A stretch of 64,000 bases of DNA from Streptomyces smaragdinus (GCF_009604385.1 NZ_WEGJ01000025.1:1-64000); one strand, 5' to 3'; numbered from the stretch's first letter, positions 49,939 through 59,666 are shown. The notes: a model not told the origin generated them from the sequence alone. Program-made: numbers and translations.

Positions 49939-51969
49939 ATGGCGAACCGTCTGACGACAGCGACCTCCCCGTACCTGCTGCAGCACGCCGACGATCCGGT
50001 GGACTGGTGGGAGTGGAGCCCGGCGGCCTTCGACGAGGCGCGGCGGCTCGACAAGCCCGTCATGCTGAGCGTCGGTTACTCCAGCTGCCACTGGTGCCAC
50101 GTCCTGCAGCGCGAGTCCTTCCGCGATCCGGCGACGGCCGATGAGCTGAACGCCGGGTTCGTGTCGGTGAAGGTCGACCGCGAGGAGCGGCCCGACGTCG
50201 ACGCCGTGTACATGGAGGCCGTGCAGGCGGCGACCGGGCAGGGCGGCTGGCCGATGACGGTGTTCATGACGCCGGACGGGGAGCCGTTCTACTTCGGCAC
50301 GTACTTCCCGCCCTCCCCCCGGCAGGGGATGCCGTCCTTCCGCCAGGTGATCGCGGGCGTACGGCAGGCGTGGTCGGGGCGGCGGGAGCAGGTCGGGGAG
50401 ATGGCCTCGCGGATCACCCGGGATCTGGCGGACCGGTCGCTGGCCGTCGGCGGCGGGGCGGGCGTCCCCCAGGAGCGGGATCTGCACGCCGCGCTGCTGG
50501 CGCTCACGCGGGAGTTCGACGCGGTACGGGGCGGGTTCGGCGGGGCGCCGAAGTTCCCGCCGTCGATGGTGCTGGAGTTCCTGCTGCGCCATCACGCCCG
50601 TACGGGGTCGGAGGGGGCACTGCAGATGGTGCAGGCCACCTGCGAGGCGATGGCCCGGGGCGGGATCTACGACCAGCTGGGCGGCGGGTTCGCGCGGTAT
50701 TCGGTGGACGCGTCGTGGGTGGTCCCGCACTTCGAGAAGATGCTCTACGACAATGCCCTTTTGTGCCGGGTGTACGCCCATCTCTGGCGGGCCACCGGTT
50801 CGGAGATGGCGCGGCGGGTGGCCCTGGAGACCGCCGACTTCATGGTGCGCGAGCTGCGGACGGCGGAGGGCGGGCTGGCGTCCGCCCTCGACGCGGACAG
50901 CGACCGGGCGGACGGTTCGCACGCGGAGGGCGCGTTCTACGTGTGGACTCCGGCGGAGCTCCGTTCGGTGCTCGGGGCGGACGACGCGGAGCTCGCGATG
51001 CGGCACTACGGGGTGACGGCGGAGGGCACGTTCGAGGAGGGTGCGTCCGTCCTGCAGCTGCCCGACACCGCCCCGGCGGACGGCGACCGGATCGCCTCCG
51101 TCCGGCGCCGGCTGTTCGAGGCGCGGGAGGAGCGGCCGCGCCCCCACCGGGACGACAAGGTGGTCGCCGCCTGGAACGGGCTGGCGATCGCGGCGCTGGC
51201 GGAGACGGGCGCGTACTTCGGGCGGCCGGATCTGGTCGCGGCGGCGGTGGACGCGGCGGATCTGCTCGTACGGGTCCACATGCGCGCGGAGGACGGCCGC
51301 CTGTGCCGTACCTCGCGCGACGGGGCGGCCGGTGACAACGCCGGGGTGCTGGAGGACTACGCCGATGTGGCGGAGGGCTTCCTGGCGCTGACCGCCGTCA
51401 CGGGCGAGGGAGTGTGGCTGGAGTTCGCGGGCCTGCTGCTGGACACCGTCCTGCGCCACTTCCGCGCCCCCGACGGCTCCCTGTACGACACGGCGGACGA
51501 CGCCGAGCGTCTGATCAGCCGCCCCCAGGACCCCACGGACAACGCCGCCCCCTCGGGCTGGACGGCGGCTGCGGCGGCCCTCCTGTCGTACGCGGCATAC
51601 ACGGGCTCCGCGCCCCACCGCGAGGCGGCGGAGGCGGCGCTGGGGGTGGTGAAGGCGCTGGCGGAGAAGGCGCCCCGGTTCATCGGCTGGGGTCTGGCCG
51701 CGGCGGAGGCCTCCCTCGACGGCCCGCGCGAGGTGGCGGTCGTCGGCCCGGCGGGCGATCCGGCGACGGCGACCCTGCACCGTACGGCCCTGCTGGCCAC
51801 GGCTCCCGGCGCGGTGGTGGCGGTCGGCGCCCCGGGCGCCGGCGAGGGGGTCCCCCTCCTCGAGGACCGCCCCCTGCTGGACGGCGCCCCGGCGGCGTAC
51901 GTGTGCCGGGGGTTCGTCTGCGCGCTGCCGACGGCGGATCCCGCGGTGCTGGCGGAGCAGCTGGGCTGA
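49939..51969 (+). CDS. Thioredoxin-domain protein of the YyaL/DUF255 family
   Basis: 676 residues. The N-terminal thioredoxin-like domain contains SSCHWCHVLQRESF (CxxC) and KVDREERPDVDAVYMEAVQA. The rest is an alpha/alpha toroid like glycosyl-hydrolase families (GGFGGAPKFPPSMVLEFLLR, GGIYDQLGGGFARYSVDASW, PHFEKMLYDNALL, DDKVVAAWNGLAIAALAE). The family is widespread (SSP411 in mammals), but the reaction is unknown. ATG 49939 has GAGG eight bases upstream; upstream in-phase codons have no support. Confidence 0.9.
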   Translation: MANRLTTATSPYLLQHADDPVDWWEWSPAAFDEARRLDKPVMLSVGYSSCHWCHVLQRESFRDPATADELNAGFVSVKVDREERPDVDAVYMEAVQAATGQGGWPMTVFMTPDGEPFYFGTYFPPSPRQGMPSFRQVIAGVRQAWSGRREQVGEMASRITRDLADRSLAVGGGAGVPQERDLHAALLALTREFDAVRGGFGGAPKFPPSMVLEFLLRHHARTGSEGALQMVQATCEAMARGGIYDQLGGGFARYSVDASWVVPHFEKMLYDNALLCRVYAHLWRATGSEMARRVALETADFMVRELRTAEGGLASALDADSDRADGSHAEGAFYVWTPAELRSVLGADDAELAMRHYGVTAEGTFEEGASVLQLPDTAPADGDRIASVRRRLFEAREERPRPHRDDKVVAAWNGLAIAALAETGAYFGRPDLVAAAVDAADLLVRVHMRAEDGRLCRTSRDGAAGDNAGVLEDYADVAEGFLALTAVTGEGVWLEFAGLLLDTVLRHFRAPDGSLYDTADDAERLISRPQDPTDNAAPSGWTAAAAALLSYAAYTGSAPHREAAEAALGVVKALAEKAPRFIGWGLAAAEASLDGPREVAVVGPAGDPATATLHRTALLATAPGAVVAVGAPGAGEGVPLLEDRPLLDGAPAAYVCRGFVCALPTADPAVLAEQLG

Positions 51970-51975
51970 GGCCCG

Positions 51976-52668
51976 TTACGCGTGCTGGTACGCGACCAGC
52001 GAGATCCCCACGTAATGCACCACGAACGCCGCCAGCGTGAAGCTGTGGAACACCTCGTGGAAGCCGAACCAGCGCGGCGACGGGTTGGGGCGCTTGAAGC
52101 CGTAGATGACCGCGCCCGCGCTGTAGAGGAGGCCGCCGACGATCACCAGGACCAGGACCGCGATGCCGCCCTGGCGCATGAAGTCGGGGAGGAAGAAGAC
52201 CGCCGCCCAGCCCATCGCGATGTAGCACGGGGTGTAGAGCCAGCGCGGGGCGCCGACCCAGAAGACCCGGAACGCAATACCCGCGAGCGCCGCCGCCCAG
52301 ATGAACCACAGCAGCGTGTCCCGCCGGCCGCCGTGCAGCAGCAGGATCGTGAACGGCGTGTACGTACCGGCGATGATCAGGAAGATGTTCGCGTGGTCGA
52401 GGCGGCGCAGCACGCCGTTCACCCGGGGTGACCAGTTGCCGCGGTGGTAGAGCGCGCTCACCCCGAACAGCAGACAGGCCGTGAGCGTGTAGACGGCGCA
52501 CGCGATACGTCCGCGCGGGCTCTCCGCAAGCGCGGTCAGCAGCACGCCCGAGCACAGGGCGGCCGGGAACATGCCGGCGTGGAGCCAGCCGCGCAGCTTG
52601 GGCTTGAGCGGCAGGGTCGGTTCGGCGGGGGCGGCAGGCGCCTCGGGCGGGGTGGCACTCACCCGCAT
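51976..52668 (-). CDS. Hemolysin III/PAQR-family membrane protein
   Basis: 230 residues, seven predicted spans. PAQR hallmarks: LRGWLHAGMFPAALCSGVLL, the second-span SALYHRGNWSP with Ser and His, RRLDHANIFLIIAGTYTPFT, and the C-terminal WFGFHEVFHSFTLAAFVVHY carrying the paired His of the metal site. Family members have hydrolase-like sites and are named after Bacillus hemolysin III; function here is uncertain. ATG 52668 is preferred over GTG 52722. A perfect palindrome lies 7 bases upstream of the start. The gene converges on the YyaL gene with 6 bases between stops. Confidence 0.9.
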   Translation of the reverse strand: MRVSATPPEAPAAPAEPTLPLKPKLRGWLHAGMFPAALCSGVLLTALAESPRGRIACAVYTLTACLLFGVSALYHRGNWSPRVNGVLRRLDHANIFLIIAGTYTPFTILLLHGGRRDTLLWFIWAAALAGIAFRVFWVGAPRWLYTPCYIAMGWAAVFFLPDFMRQGGIAVLVLVIVGGLLYSAGAVIYGFKRPNPSPRWFGFHEVFHSFTLAAFVVHYVGISLVAYQHA

Positions 52669-52969
52669 CACTCTACCTACGGAACCGTAGGTTACGGGAG
52701 GCGTCCGCCGGTGGTCCTGCACACACTACGCCGCACCACGCCGTCCGCGGGGCGTCTCGTGGCACTCCTCACGTCTCATGGGGTGGACAGTTCGTCTGAG
52801 CTAGCCCATTATCAAATGAGCGCACGGTCGGCACCGGGTGAGCTCAGATGAGCGGCAGCCGGGTCGCGGCCCCCAAGGGGCGGCAGCCTTGAAAAGCGGT
52901 TACACCTAGACGGACACCACAAGCACCACGTACCCGCCCATAACCCTCAACATGGAGCATCACGGACTC
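52669..52969. other. Divergent promoter region of hemolysin III and PEP carboxykinase genes
   Basis: About 300 bases. The left end carries the palindrome at 52675-52692. The stretch 52780-52840 is A/T-richer (TAGCCCATTATCAAATGAGC) and may hold promoter elements. No coding bias in any frame. Confidence 0.5.
52675..52692. promoter_or_regulatory. Perfect palindrome at hemolysin III start (candidate TetR operator)
   Basis: ACCTACGG-AA-CCGTAGGT, immediately upstream of the start codon on the reverse strand. A site here could block translation-proximal transcription. The sequence resembles operators of TetR-family regulators that contain CCTACGG/CCGTAGG arms. No TetR gene lies in the window. Confidence 0.55.
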
Positions 52970-54802
52970 ATGACGCCCCTCACGTCCACCCCTTCTTCCG
53001 TCACCGACGCCCCGACGAAGCACGCCGGACTGATCTCCTGGGTCCAGGAGATCGCCGAGCTCACCCAGCCCGACCGGATCGTGTGGTGCGACGGTTCCGA
53101 GGCCGAGTACGAGCGCCTGGCCGAGGAGCTCGTCGCGAAGGGGACGTTCAAGAAGCTCGACCCCGTCAAGCGCCCCGGCTCGTACTACGCCGCCTCCGAC
53201 CCGTCCGACGTGGCGCGCGTCGAGAGCCGCACCTTCATCTGCTCGGAGCAGGAGGAGGACGCCGGCCCGACGAACAACTGGATGGCGCCGGCGGAGATGC
53301 GCGAGATCTTCTCCGGCGACAAGGGCGTGTTCCGCGGCTCCATGCGCGGCCGCACCATGTACGTCGTGCCCTTCTGCATGGGCCCCCTCGGCTCCCCGCT
53401 GTCCGCGCTGGGCGTCGAGATCACCGACTCGGCGTACGTCGCGGCCTCGATGCGCATCATGACCCGCATGGGGCAGCCCGTCCTGGACGAGCTCGGCGAC
53501 GACGGCTTCTTCGTCAAGGCGGTGCACAGCGTCGGCGCCCCGCTGGCCGAGGGCCAGAAGGACGTCTCCTGGCCGTGCAACGAGACCAAGTACATCTCCC
53601 ACTTCCCCGAGTCCCGCGAGATCTGGTCGTACGGCTCCGGCTACGGCGGCAACGCCCTGCTCGGCAAGAAGTGCTACGCCCTGCGCATCGCCTCCGTGAT
53701 GGCCCGCGACGAGGGCTGGCTGGCCGAGCACATGCTGATCCTCAAGCTGACCCCGCCGCAGGGCGAGCCGAAGTACGTGACCGCCGCGTTCCCGTCCGCC
53801 TGCGGCAAGACGAACCTCGCGATGCTGCAGCCGACGATCCCCGGCTGGACCGTCGAGACGATCGGCGACGACATCGCCTGGATGCGCTTCGGCGAGGACG
53901 GCCGGCTGTACGCGATCAACCCGGAGGCCGGGTTCTTCGGCGTCGCCCCCGGCACCGGCGAGGACACCAACGCCAACGCGATGAAGACCCTCTGGGGCAA
54001 CACCGTCTTCACCAACGTGGCGCTCACCGACGACGGCGACGTGTGGTGGGAGGGCATGACCGAGGAGCCGCCCGCGCACCTCACCGACTGGAAGGGCAAC
54101 GACTGGACGCCGGAGTCCTCGACCCCGGCCGCCCACCCCAACTCGCGGTTCGCGGTGCCGGCCGCGCAGTGCCCGACGATCGCGCCGGAGTGGGAGGACC
54201 CCAAGGGTGTGCCGATCTCGGCGATCCTCTTCGGTGGCCGGCGCGCCTCGGCCGTACCGCTGGTGACGGAGTCCCTGTCCTGGCAGCACGGCGTGTTCCT
54301 GGGTGCCAACGTGGCCTCCGAGAAGACCGCCGCCGCCGAGGGCAAGGTCGGTGAGCTGCGCCGCGACCCGTTCGCGATGCTGCCGTTCTGCGGCTACAAC
54401 ATGGGCGACTACATGGCCCACTGGATCAAGACTGGCGCGGACGCCGACCAGGCGAAGCTGCCGAAGATCTACTACGTGAACTGGTTCCGCAAGGACGACG
54501 CGGGCCGCTTCGTGTGGCCGGGCTTCGGCGAGAACAGCCGGGTGCTGAAGTGGATCGTCGACCGTCTGAACGGTGACGCCGAGGGCGTGCAGACGCCGAT
54601 CGGTGTGCTGCCGGCGAAGAACGAGCTGGACACCGAGGGTCTGGAGCTGTCCGAGGCCGATCTGGACGTGCTGCTGTCCGTCGACCCGGAGGTGTGGCGC
54701 GAGGAGGCGGCGCTGATCCCCGAGCACTTCAACACGTTCGGCGACCACACGCCCGCGGCGCTGTGGGACGAGTACCGGGCGCTGGTGCGGCGCCTGGGCT
54801 GA
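52970..54802 (+). CDS. pckG: Phosphoenolpyruvate carboxykinase (GTP)
   Basis: 610 residues, GTP-dependent class. Motifs: RIVWCDGSEAEYERL near the N terminus, the substrate-binding region YVVPFCMGPLGSPLSALGVE, kinase-1a (P loop) FPSACGKTNLAML, kinase-2 with IGDDIAWM and GFFGVAPGTGEDTNANAM, then RFVWPGFGENSRVLKWI. It converts oxaloacetate and GTP to PEP, CO2 and GDP for gluconeogenesis. Two starts are possible: ATG 52952 without a Shine-Dalgarno, or ATG 52970 with GGAG 12 bases upstream; the second also gives a more usual N terminus. Confidence 0.96.
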   Translation: MTPLTSTPSSVTDAPTKHAGLISWVQEIAELTQPDRIVWCDGSEAEYERLAEELVAKGTFKKLDPVKRPGSYYAASDPSDVARVESRTFICSEQEEDAGPTNNWMAPAEMREIFSGDKGVFRGSMRGRTMYVVPFCMGPLGSPLSALGVEITDSAYVAASMRIMTRMGQPVLDELGDDGFFVKAVHSVGAPLAEGQKDVSWPCNETKYISHFPESREIWSYGSGYGGNALLGKKCYALRIASVMARDEGWLAEHMLILKLTPPQGEPKYVTAAFPSACGKTNLAMLQPTIPGWTVETIGDDIAWMRFGEDGRLYAINPEAGFFGVAPGTGEDTNANAMKTLWGNTVFTNVALTDDGDVWWEGMTEEPPAHLTDWKGNDWTPESSTPAAHPNSRFAVPAAQCPTIAPEWEDPKGVPISAILFGGRRASAVPLVTESLSWQHGVFLGANVASEKTAAAEGKVGELRRDPFAMLPFCGYNMGDYMAHWIKTGADADQAKLPKIYYVNWFRKDDAGRFVWPGFGENSRVLKWIVDRLNGDAEGVQTPIGVLPAKNELDTEGLELSEADLDVLLSVDPEVWREEAALIPEHFNTFGDHTPAALWDEYRALVRRLG

Positions 54803-55002
54803 CCCCACGGCTCATCGACCGGCCCCTGTCCCGGTGCGCGCACTCGCGCCGGGCGGGGGCTTCGCCGTACCCGAGCCGTATCCGCGCGCCGTTCCCGCAC
54901 TACCCGCGTGCGCCCCGAGTTGTCCACAGGGGGATGCGAGACAGCTTGTCAGGCGGAAGACTTGATGCCGCAAGAGCGAGATCGGCTCAAGGGGGAATGC
55001 GC

Positions 55003-58000
55003 ATGCCGGGCACGGACGGGTCGGCACGGACGGATCAGCTGCGGGAGGAACACCGCGCGCAGGCCGAGCAGTTGCTCGAGCGTGCCGTGGACGAAGAGGT
55101 ACGCAGATCGGGGGGCCGGACCGACAGGGCCGTGCTGCTGGGCAGGGCCCGGGCGGCGCTCGACGACATCGCGCGGGGCGCGGCGGAGGAGTACGGGGCG
55201 TATGTGCGCGCCCTGGAGGAGGCCGGCGCCGGCCGGCGGACGCTGGGCGAGCGGTTCAGCGGGGAGGCGCTGGGGCCGGCGGCGGCGGGCGTGATCGTGT
55301 CGGCCGGGGTGGCGCTGGTGGTCGCGGCGGACGCGGGCTCGCGGGCCGCGCTGTGGACGGGTGTGGCGACGGCTCTGGCCGGGGCGGTGGCGGTGCTGCT
55401 GCAGCGGCTGACGGTGCACTGGTGGTCGGGGGCCAGCCGGTCGGGGGCCAGCGGGCAGCCCGGGGGGCCGGAGCAGCTGCGGCTGCAGTGGCTGACGGCG
55501 CTGGAGCTGCGGGGGGTGCGGCCGTACGTGGACCAGCAGCGGATGCTGGCGGCGACCCGGCCCGGGCGCTCCGGGACCGGCGGCGGGATTCCCGCGCCGG
55601 CCAAGGGCGGTGCGGGCGGGGACCAGGAGGTGCGGCTGCGCGGCGGGGATCGCAGTCAGGCGGCCAAGCGGCGGGCGGTGCTGGAGCAGTCGTGGCGTCA
55701 GCTGCCGGACACCCGGGGGCCGTTCGCGGGGCGGCGGGCGGAGCTGGGGCGGATCGCGCAGTGGGTGCATCACGCGCGGGCGTCCGCGGAGACCAAGCCG
55801 ACGGTGGTGGTGCTGCACGGCCCGCCCGGCTCGGGGCGGACGACGCTCGCGGTGCGGGCGGCGCAGGATCTGCGCGACCAGTTCCGGGGCGCGTGCGTGG
55901 TGGATCTGCGGGGGCACGCCCTGGGTGAGACGCCCACGCCGACGCGGGACGCGCTGCTGCATCTGCTGAACCGGCTGGGCGCGCCGCGCGAGCAGCTGCT
56001 GTTCCGGGAGCGGCCCGCCCAGGACGTGCAGCTGCGCCGGCTGGGCGAGCTGTACCACCAGCATCTGACGGACATCCCGGTGATCGTCGTGCTGGACAAC
56101 GCCACGGACGCGGAGCAGGTGCGCGCGCTGATCCCGGAGCGGTCGGAGTCCCTCGTGCTGGTGACGGCGCAGGAGCCGATCGGGCTGCCGGAGCGGCTCG
56201 ACGCCCGGGTGTATCAGCTGCCGGTGGGCGCGCTGGAGACGTCGGGGGCGGAGGAGCTGCTGCGGGAGGTCGCGCAGGAGAAGGACGACGGTCCGTACGA
56301 CGCGCAGTCCGCCGACGACGTCATCCGGCTGTGCGGGGCGCTGCCGCTGGCGCTGCGTGTCGCCGGCTCGTCGCTGGGGCCCCGCAGCATGGGCGCGCTG
56401 GCCGCGGACCTCGACGCGTACGGGCCGGTGGAGCCGGTGGAGCGGGCGCTGTGGCTGCGCTACGCCGACCAGCCCGAGCCCGGGCGGCGGCTGCTGCGGC
56501 GGCTGTCCCTGGCCGGCCGGACGAGCCTGGGCGCGGCGGCCGGCGCGGCGCTGCTGGGCACGGCGGAGGAGGAGGCGGGAGCGCAGCTGACGGCGCTGGC
56601 GCGGGCGGGCCTCATCGAGCACGTACGCGGCTCGCGCTACCGGCTGCACGACTCGGTGCGGCGCTTCGCGCAGGCGCGGCTGCTGGACGAGGAGGACCCG
56701 GCGGAGCGGACGGCGGCGCAGGAGCGGCTGATCCGCAGCTACGCGGAGCTGGCGGACTCGGTGATCCGCCTGGTCGACGGCAAGACGTCCACGCGGGCGG
56801 ACCAGTTCGGGCAGCACGGGTTCGTGTCGCTGGACGCGGCGCTGCGCTGGCTGGACGACGAGACGAGCTTCATCACGGCGGCGCTGCGGCACGCGGAGGC
56901 CCCGCAGCAGGCCGACCAGGGCGCGGTGCTGCATCTGCTGGGCGCGCTCGCCGACTACTGCCTGCTGCGCGGCGACCTGTACCGGCTGGGTGAGCTGAAC
57001 GAGCTGACGAAGGCCGCCGACCAGGGTCTGCTGGCGCGGTCGGTGCAGTGGCGCACGGGTGTGGCGGCGCGCCAGCTCGGTGAGCTGGACAAGTCGCGGA
57101 CCACGCTGTCGTCGGTCGTCGATCTGTACCGGGAGGCCAGGCACGAGGCGGGAGCGGCGCGGGCGCTGCGGGACCTGGGGATCACGCTGCAGCAGCAGGG
57201 CAATCTGCCCGAGGCCCGGGCGCGGCTGCGGGAGGCGCTGGAGATGCAGCGGGACGACGAGCTGCGCGGGGACCGGGCGTGGACGCTGCACGCGCTGGCG
57301 GCCGTGGAGCGGGACCGGGCGGATCTGCCGGAGGCGCTGCGGCTGCTCACCGAGTCGCTGGGGCTGCACCGGGAGAGCGAGAGCGTGCACGGGGAGGCGT
57401 GGGCGCACTTCCAGCTGGGCCAGGTGCGGCTGCGGATGGGCGACGTCGGCGCCGCGCGCGAGGAGCTGGAGCTGGCGCTGGAGGGCTACCGGCGCACCCG
57501 GGACCCGCGCGGTGAGGCGTGGGCGCTGACCCAGCTGGCCCGGGCCCGGCTGGTGGGCGGCGATCCGGCGGCGGCCGTGGAGGGCCTGCGGTCGGCGCTG
57601 GCCCGGCACCGGGACAACGAGGACGCGCGCGGGGAGGCCTGGACGCTGTACTACCTGGGGCAGGCGCGCGAGGAGCGGGACGACTACGAGGGGGCGGTGC
57701 GGGCGCTGGAGCGGGCCCGGACGATGTTCAGCCGGATGCGGGACGTGTACGGGCTGGCCTGCGCCCGGCATCACTCGGCGCGGGTGACGCGGGACATGCG
57801 GGCGGAGCAGACGGGGTCGCTGCGCAACTCCGGTTTCGCGCGCCAGCTGCTGGACGACGCGCGCAAGGACTTCCAGCGGATCGGGGTGCCGCACGGGGAG
57901 GCGTGGTCGGCGCTGGAGCTGGCGGTGATCGACGCGGGCAACGGGCGCACGGCGCAGGCGCTGGGCCTGGCCGACCAGGCGGCGGCGCTGTTCTCGGGGT

Positions 58001-58299
58001 ACGGCGACCGGCGGGGCGGGGCGTGGGCGCGGTTCCTGCGCTGCACGCTGCTGCCGTTCGCGTCGCCCGGCGGGTCGGAGGTCGGCAGCGCGGTGGCGCA
58101 GCAGGAGCTGGCGGAGCTGGCCGCGGAGTTCCCGTCGGGCGGCTCGGCCGGGGACGGGGCGCTGGAGGACTATGCCGAAACGTTCGCCCTGCTGCTGGAG
58201 CGCGGCGTGGAGCCGGAGACGGGCTGGCAGGCATGGCGCCTGGGCATGGTGCCCAAGCGCCGGTCCCGGGAGGTGATGGGGTCGGCCGTCCCGGCGTAG
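55003..58299 (+). CDS. Membrane-anchored STAND-type NTPase with tetratricopeptide repeats
   Basis: 1098 residues. A helical cytoplasmic start (LREEHRAQAEQLLERAVDEE), then two membrane spans (91-110 and 117-137). An NB-ARC-like ATPase begins after a PFAGRRAELGRIAQW lead-in (about 240): Walker A GPPGSGRTT (273-281) with Arg279 instead of Lys, Walker B IPVIVVLDNATDAEQ, sensor region LVTAQEP and CGALPLALRVAGSSLG. A winged-helix part (YRLHDSVRRFAQARLL) leads into TPR repeats (about 670-1050: ARALRDLGITLQQQGNLPEA, HGEAWAHFQLGQVRLRMGDV). ATG 55003 has AAGGGGG at proper spacing; ATG 54997 is too close. Probably a signal-sensing scaffold at the membrane; ligand unknown. Confidence 0.85.
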   Translation: MPGTDGSARTDQLREEHRAQAEQLLERAVDEEVRRSGGRTDRAVLLGRARAALDDIARGAAEEYGAYVRALEEAGAGRRTLGERFSGEALGPAAAGVIVSAGVALVVAADAGSRAALWTGVATALAGAVAVLLQRLTVHWWSGASRSGASGQPGGPEQLRLQWLTALELRGVRPYVDQQRMLAATRPGRSGTGGGIPAPAKGGAGGDQEVRLRGGDRSQAAKRRAVLEQSWRQLPDTRGPFAGRRAELGRIAQWVHHARASAETKPTVVVLHGPPGSGRTTLAVRAAQDLRDQFRGACVVDLRGHALGETPTPTRDALLHLLNRLGAPREQLLFRERPAQDVQLRRLGELYHQHLTDIPVIVVLDNATDAEQVRALIPERSESLVLVTAQEPIGLPERLDARVYQLPVGALETSGAEELLREVAQEKDDGPYDAQSADDVIRLCGALPLALRVAGSSLGPRSMGALAADLDAYGPVEPVERALWLRYADQPEPGRRLLRRLSLAGRTSLGAAAGAALLGTAEEEAGAQLTALARAGLIEHVRGSRYRLHDSVRRFAQARLLDEEDPAERTAAQERLIRSYAELADSVIRLVDGKTSTRADQFGQHGFVSLDAALRWLDDETSFITAALRHAEAPQQADQGAVLHLLGALADYCLLRGDLYRLGELNELTKAADQGLLARSVQWRTGVAARQLGELDKSRTTLSSVVDLYREARHEAGAARALRDLGITLQQQGNLPEARARLREALEMQRDDELRGDRAWTLHALAAVERDRADLPEALRLLTESLGLHRESESVHGEAWAHFQLGQVRLRMGDVGAAREELELALEGYRRTRDPRGEAWALTQLARARLVGGDPAAAVEGLRSALARHRDNEDARGEAWTLYYLGQAREERDDYEGAVRALERARTMFSRMRDVYGLACARHHSARVTRDMRAEQTGSLRNSGFARQLLDDARKDFQRIGVPHGEAWSALELAVIDAGNGRTAQALGLADQAAALFSGYGDRRGGAWARFLRCTLLPFASPGGSEVGSAVAQQELAELAAEFPSGGSAGDGALEDYAETFALLLERGVEPETGWQAWRLGMVPKRRSREVMGSAVPA

Positions 58300-58394
58300 C
58301 GGGCCGAGGGCGCGCCGTCCGGCGGGATCTGCTCAGCCCGCACCGGCCGGACCGCCCTGCCGCACCGGCGCCCGGTTCGCGACCTCGCCCGCAG

Positions 58395-58423
58395 GCGGGC
58401 CGGCGTCAGTCCCGCCGGCCCGC
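58395..58423. terminator. Hairpin terminator across a stop codon
   Basis: GCGGGCCGGC (58395-58404) and its complement (58414-58423), 9-base loop, between convergent genes. The stop of the reverse-strand small membrane-protein gene lies in the loop. Confidence 0.6.
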
Positions 58424-58654
58424 GTCGGAGGACGCCGACGCGCCGCCGCGCGCCGCCGCCTCCTCGTCCGCGATCTCCTGCCGCTCCTCGAAGTCGACGC
58501 GCTTCATGTGCTTGTTCATGCTCTTCAGCAGCTGCCACACCGCGATCGCGAGCACCGCGAAGACGACGAAGCCCAGCAGGCCGGGAGTGACCTTGTCCTC
58601 GTCGAGCTCCATGGCCAGGGGAAGGAGCTCGACGGCAGCCAGATAACTGTTCAC
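58406..58654 (-). CDS. Small membrane protein beside mca
   Basis: 82 residues. One span (TPGLLGFVVFAVLAIAVWQLL, about 23-43) followed by a basic region (KSMNKHMKRVDFEERQE) and an acidic/Ala tail. It begins 4 bases after the mca stop, so it is an mca operon member. Small proteins of this build follow mca in Streptomyces; no function is known to me. Confidence 0.8.
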   Translation of the reverse strand: MNSYLAAVELLPLAMELDEDKVTPGLLGFVVFAVLAIAVWQLLKSMNKHMKRVDFEERQEIADEEAAARGGASASSDAGRRD

Positions 58655-58658
58655 GGAA

Positions 58659-59531
58659 TCAATTGTCGCGGATACCCGCGAAGAGGTCGGACTCGGGGAG
58701 GGAGGTCTCGACGAGAGACTTCGCCAGCTCGTACTCCTCCGTGGGCCAGATCTCGGCCTGGACCTCCAGCGGGATCCGGAACCACGGGCCGTCCGGGTCG
58801 ATCTGCGTGGCGTGCGCGATCAGCGCCTTGTCGCGGACGGCGAAGAAGTCCGCGCACGGCACGTACGTCGTGATCTCGCGCTCCGTGCGCACCGTGTCCT
58901 TCCAGCGCTCCAGCCACTCCCCGTACGGGGACTCCAGCCCGCGCTCGATCATCGCCAGATGCAGGGCCTCGGTGCGGGGGCGGTTGAAGCCCTGGTTGTA
59001 GTAGAGCTTCTGCGGCTGCCAGGGCTCGCCCGCCTCCGGGTACTTCGCCGCGTCGCCGGCGGCCTCGAAGGCCACCATGCTGATCTTGTGGGTCATGATG
59101 TGGTCGGGGTGGGGATACCCGCCGTTCTCGTCGTACGTGGTGATCACGTGCGGCCGGAACTCCCGGATGAGCTTCACCAGCTCCCCCGCGGCCACGTCCA
59201 CGTCCTGCAGCGCGAAGCAGCCCTCGGGCAGCGGCGGCAGCGGGTCGCCCTCGGGCAGCCCCGAGTCCACGAAGCCCAGCCAGGACTGCCCGACCCCGAG
59301 GATCTCGCGCGCCTCGGCCATCTCCTGGCGGCGCACCTCGTGGATGTTCTCCTCGATGTACGTGTCGCCCTGGAGCTTGGGGTTGAGGATCGAGCCGCGC
59401 TCTCCCCCCGTACAGGTGGCGACGAGGACGTCGACGCCCTCGGACACGTACTTGGCCATGGTGGCCGCGCCCTTGCTCGACTCGTCGTCGGGGTGGGCGT
59501 GGACGGCCATCAGTCGCAGTTGCTCAGTCAA
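58659..59531 (-). CDS. mca: Mycothiol conjugate amidase
   Basis: 290 residues. LmbE/PIG-L deacetylase fold: AVHAHPDDESSKGAA with His13 and Asp16 as zinc ligands and the catalytic Asp15, TCTGGERGSILNP, and the third ligand in GGYPHPDHIMTHK. Length and sequence fit Mca, not MshB. It cleaves mycothiol S-conjugates to release mercapturic acids, a detoxification step. TTG 59531 is chosen since GAGGA precedes it by 8 bases and the protein then begins MTEQLRLMAVHAHPDDE. Confidence 0.95.
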   Translation of the reverse strand: MTEQLRLMAVHAHPDDESSKGAATMAKYVSEGVDVLVATCTGGERGSILNPKLQGDTYIEENIHEVRRQEMAEAREILGVGQSWLGFVDSGLPEGDPLPPLPEGCFALQDVDVAAGELVKLIREFRPHVITTYDENGGYPHPDHIMTHKISMVAFEAAGDAAKYPEAGEPWQPQKLYYNQGFNRPRTEALHLAMIERGLESPYGEWLERWKDTVRTEREITTYVPCADFFAVRDKALIAHATQIDPDGPWFRIPLEVQAEIWPTEEYELAKSLVETSLPESDLFAGIRDN

Positions 59532-59666
59532 GATCCGGTCCTCGAACGTGTGGGTCCAGCGTGGGCAGCCAGGTCGCTCCGGAAGAAGAGCGGCTTCTAT
59601 AGTGACGGAAAGGACTGACAATTCATTCCGCGCCCCCGCCCGCCCGGCACACGAAGGATCGGCCGC

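Noticed and set aside
53083..54354. Other-frame long reading in the PEP carboxykinase gene
   Set aside because: Shadow of pckG with Arg-rich, low-complexity translation.
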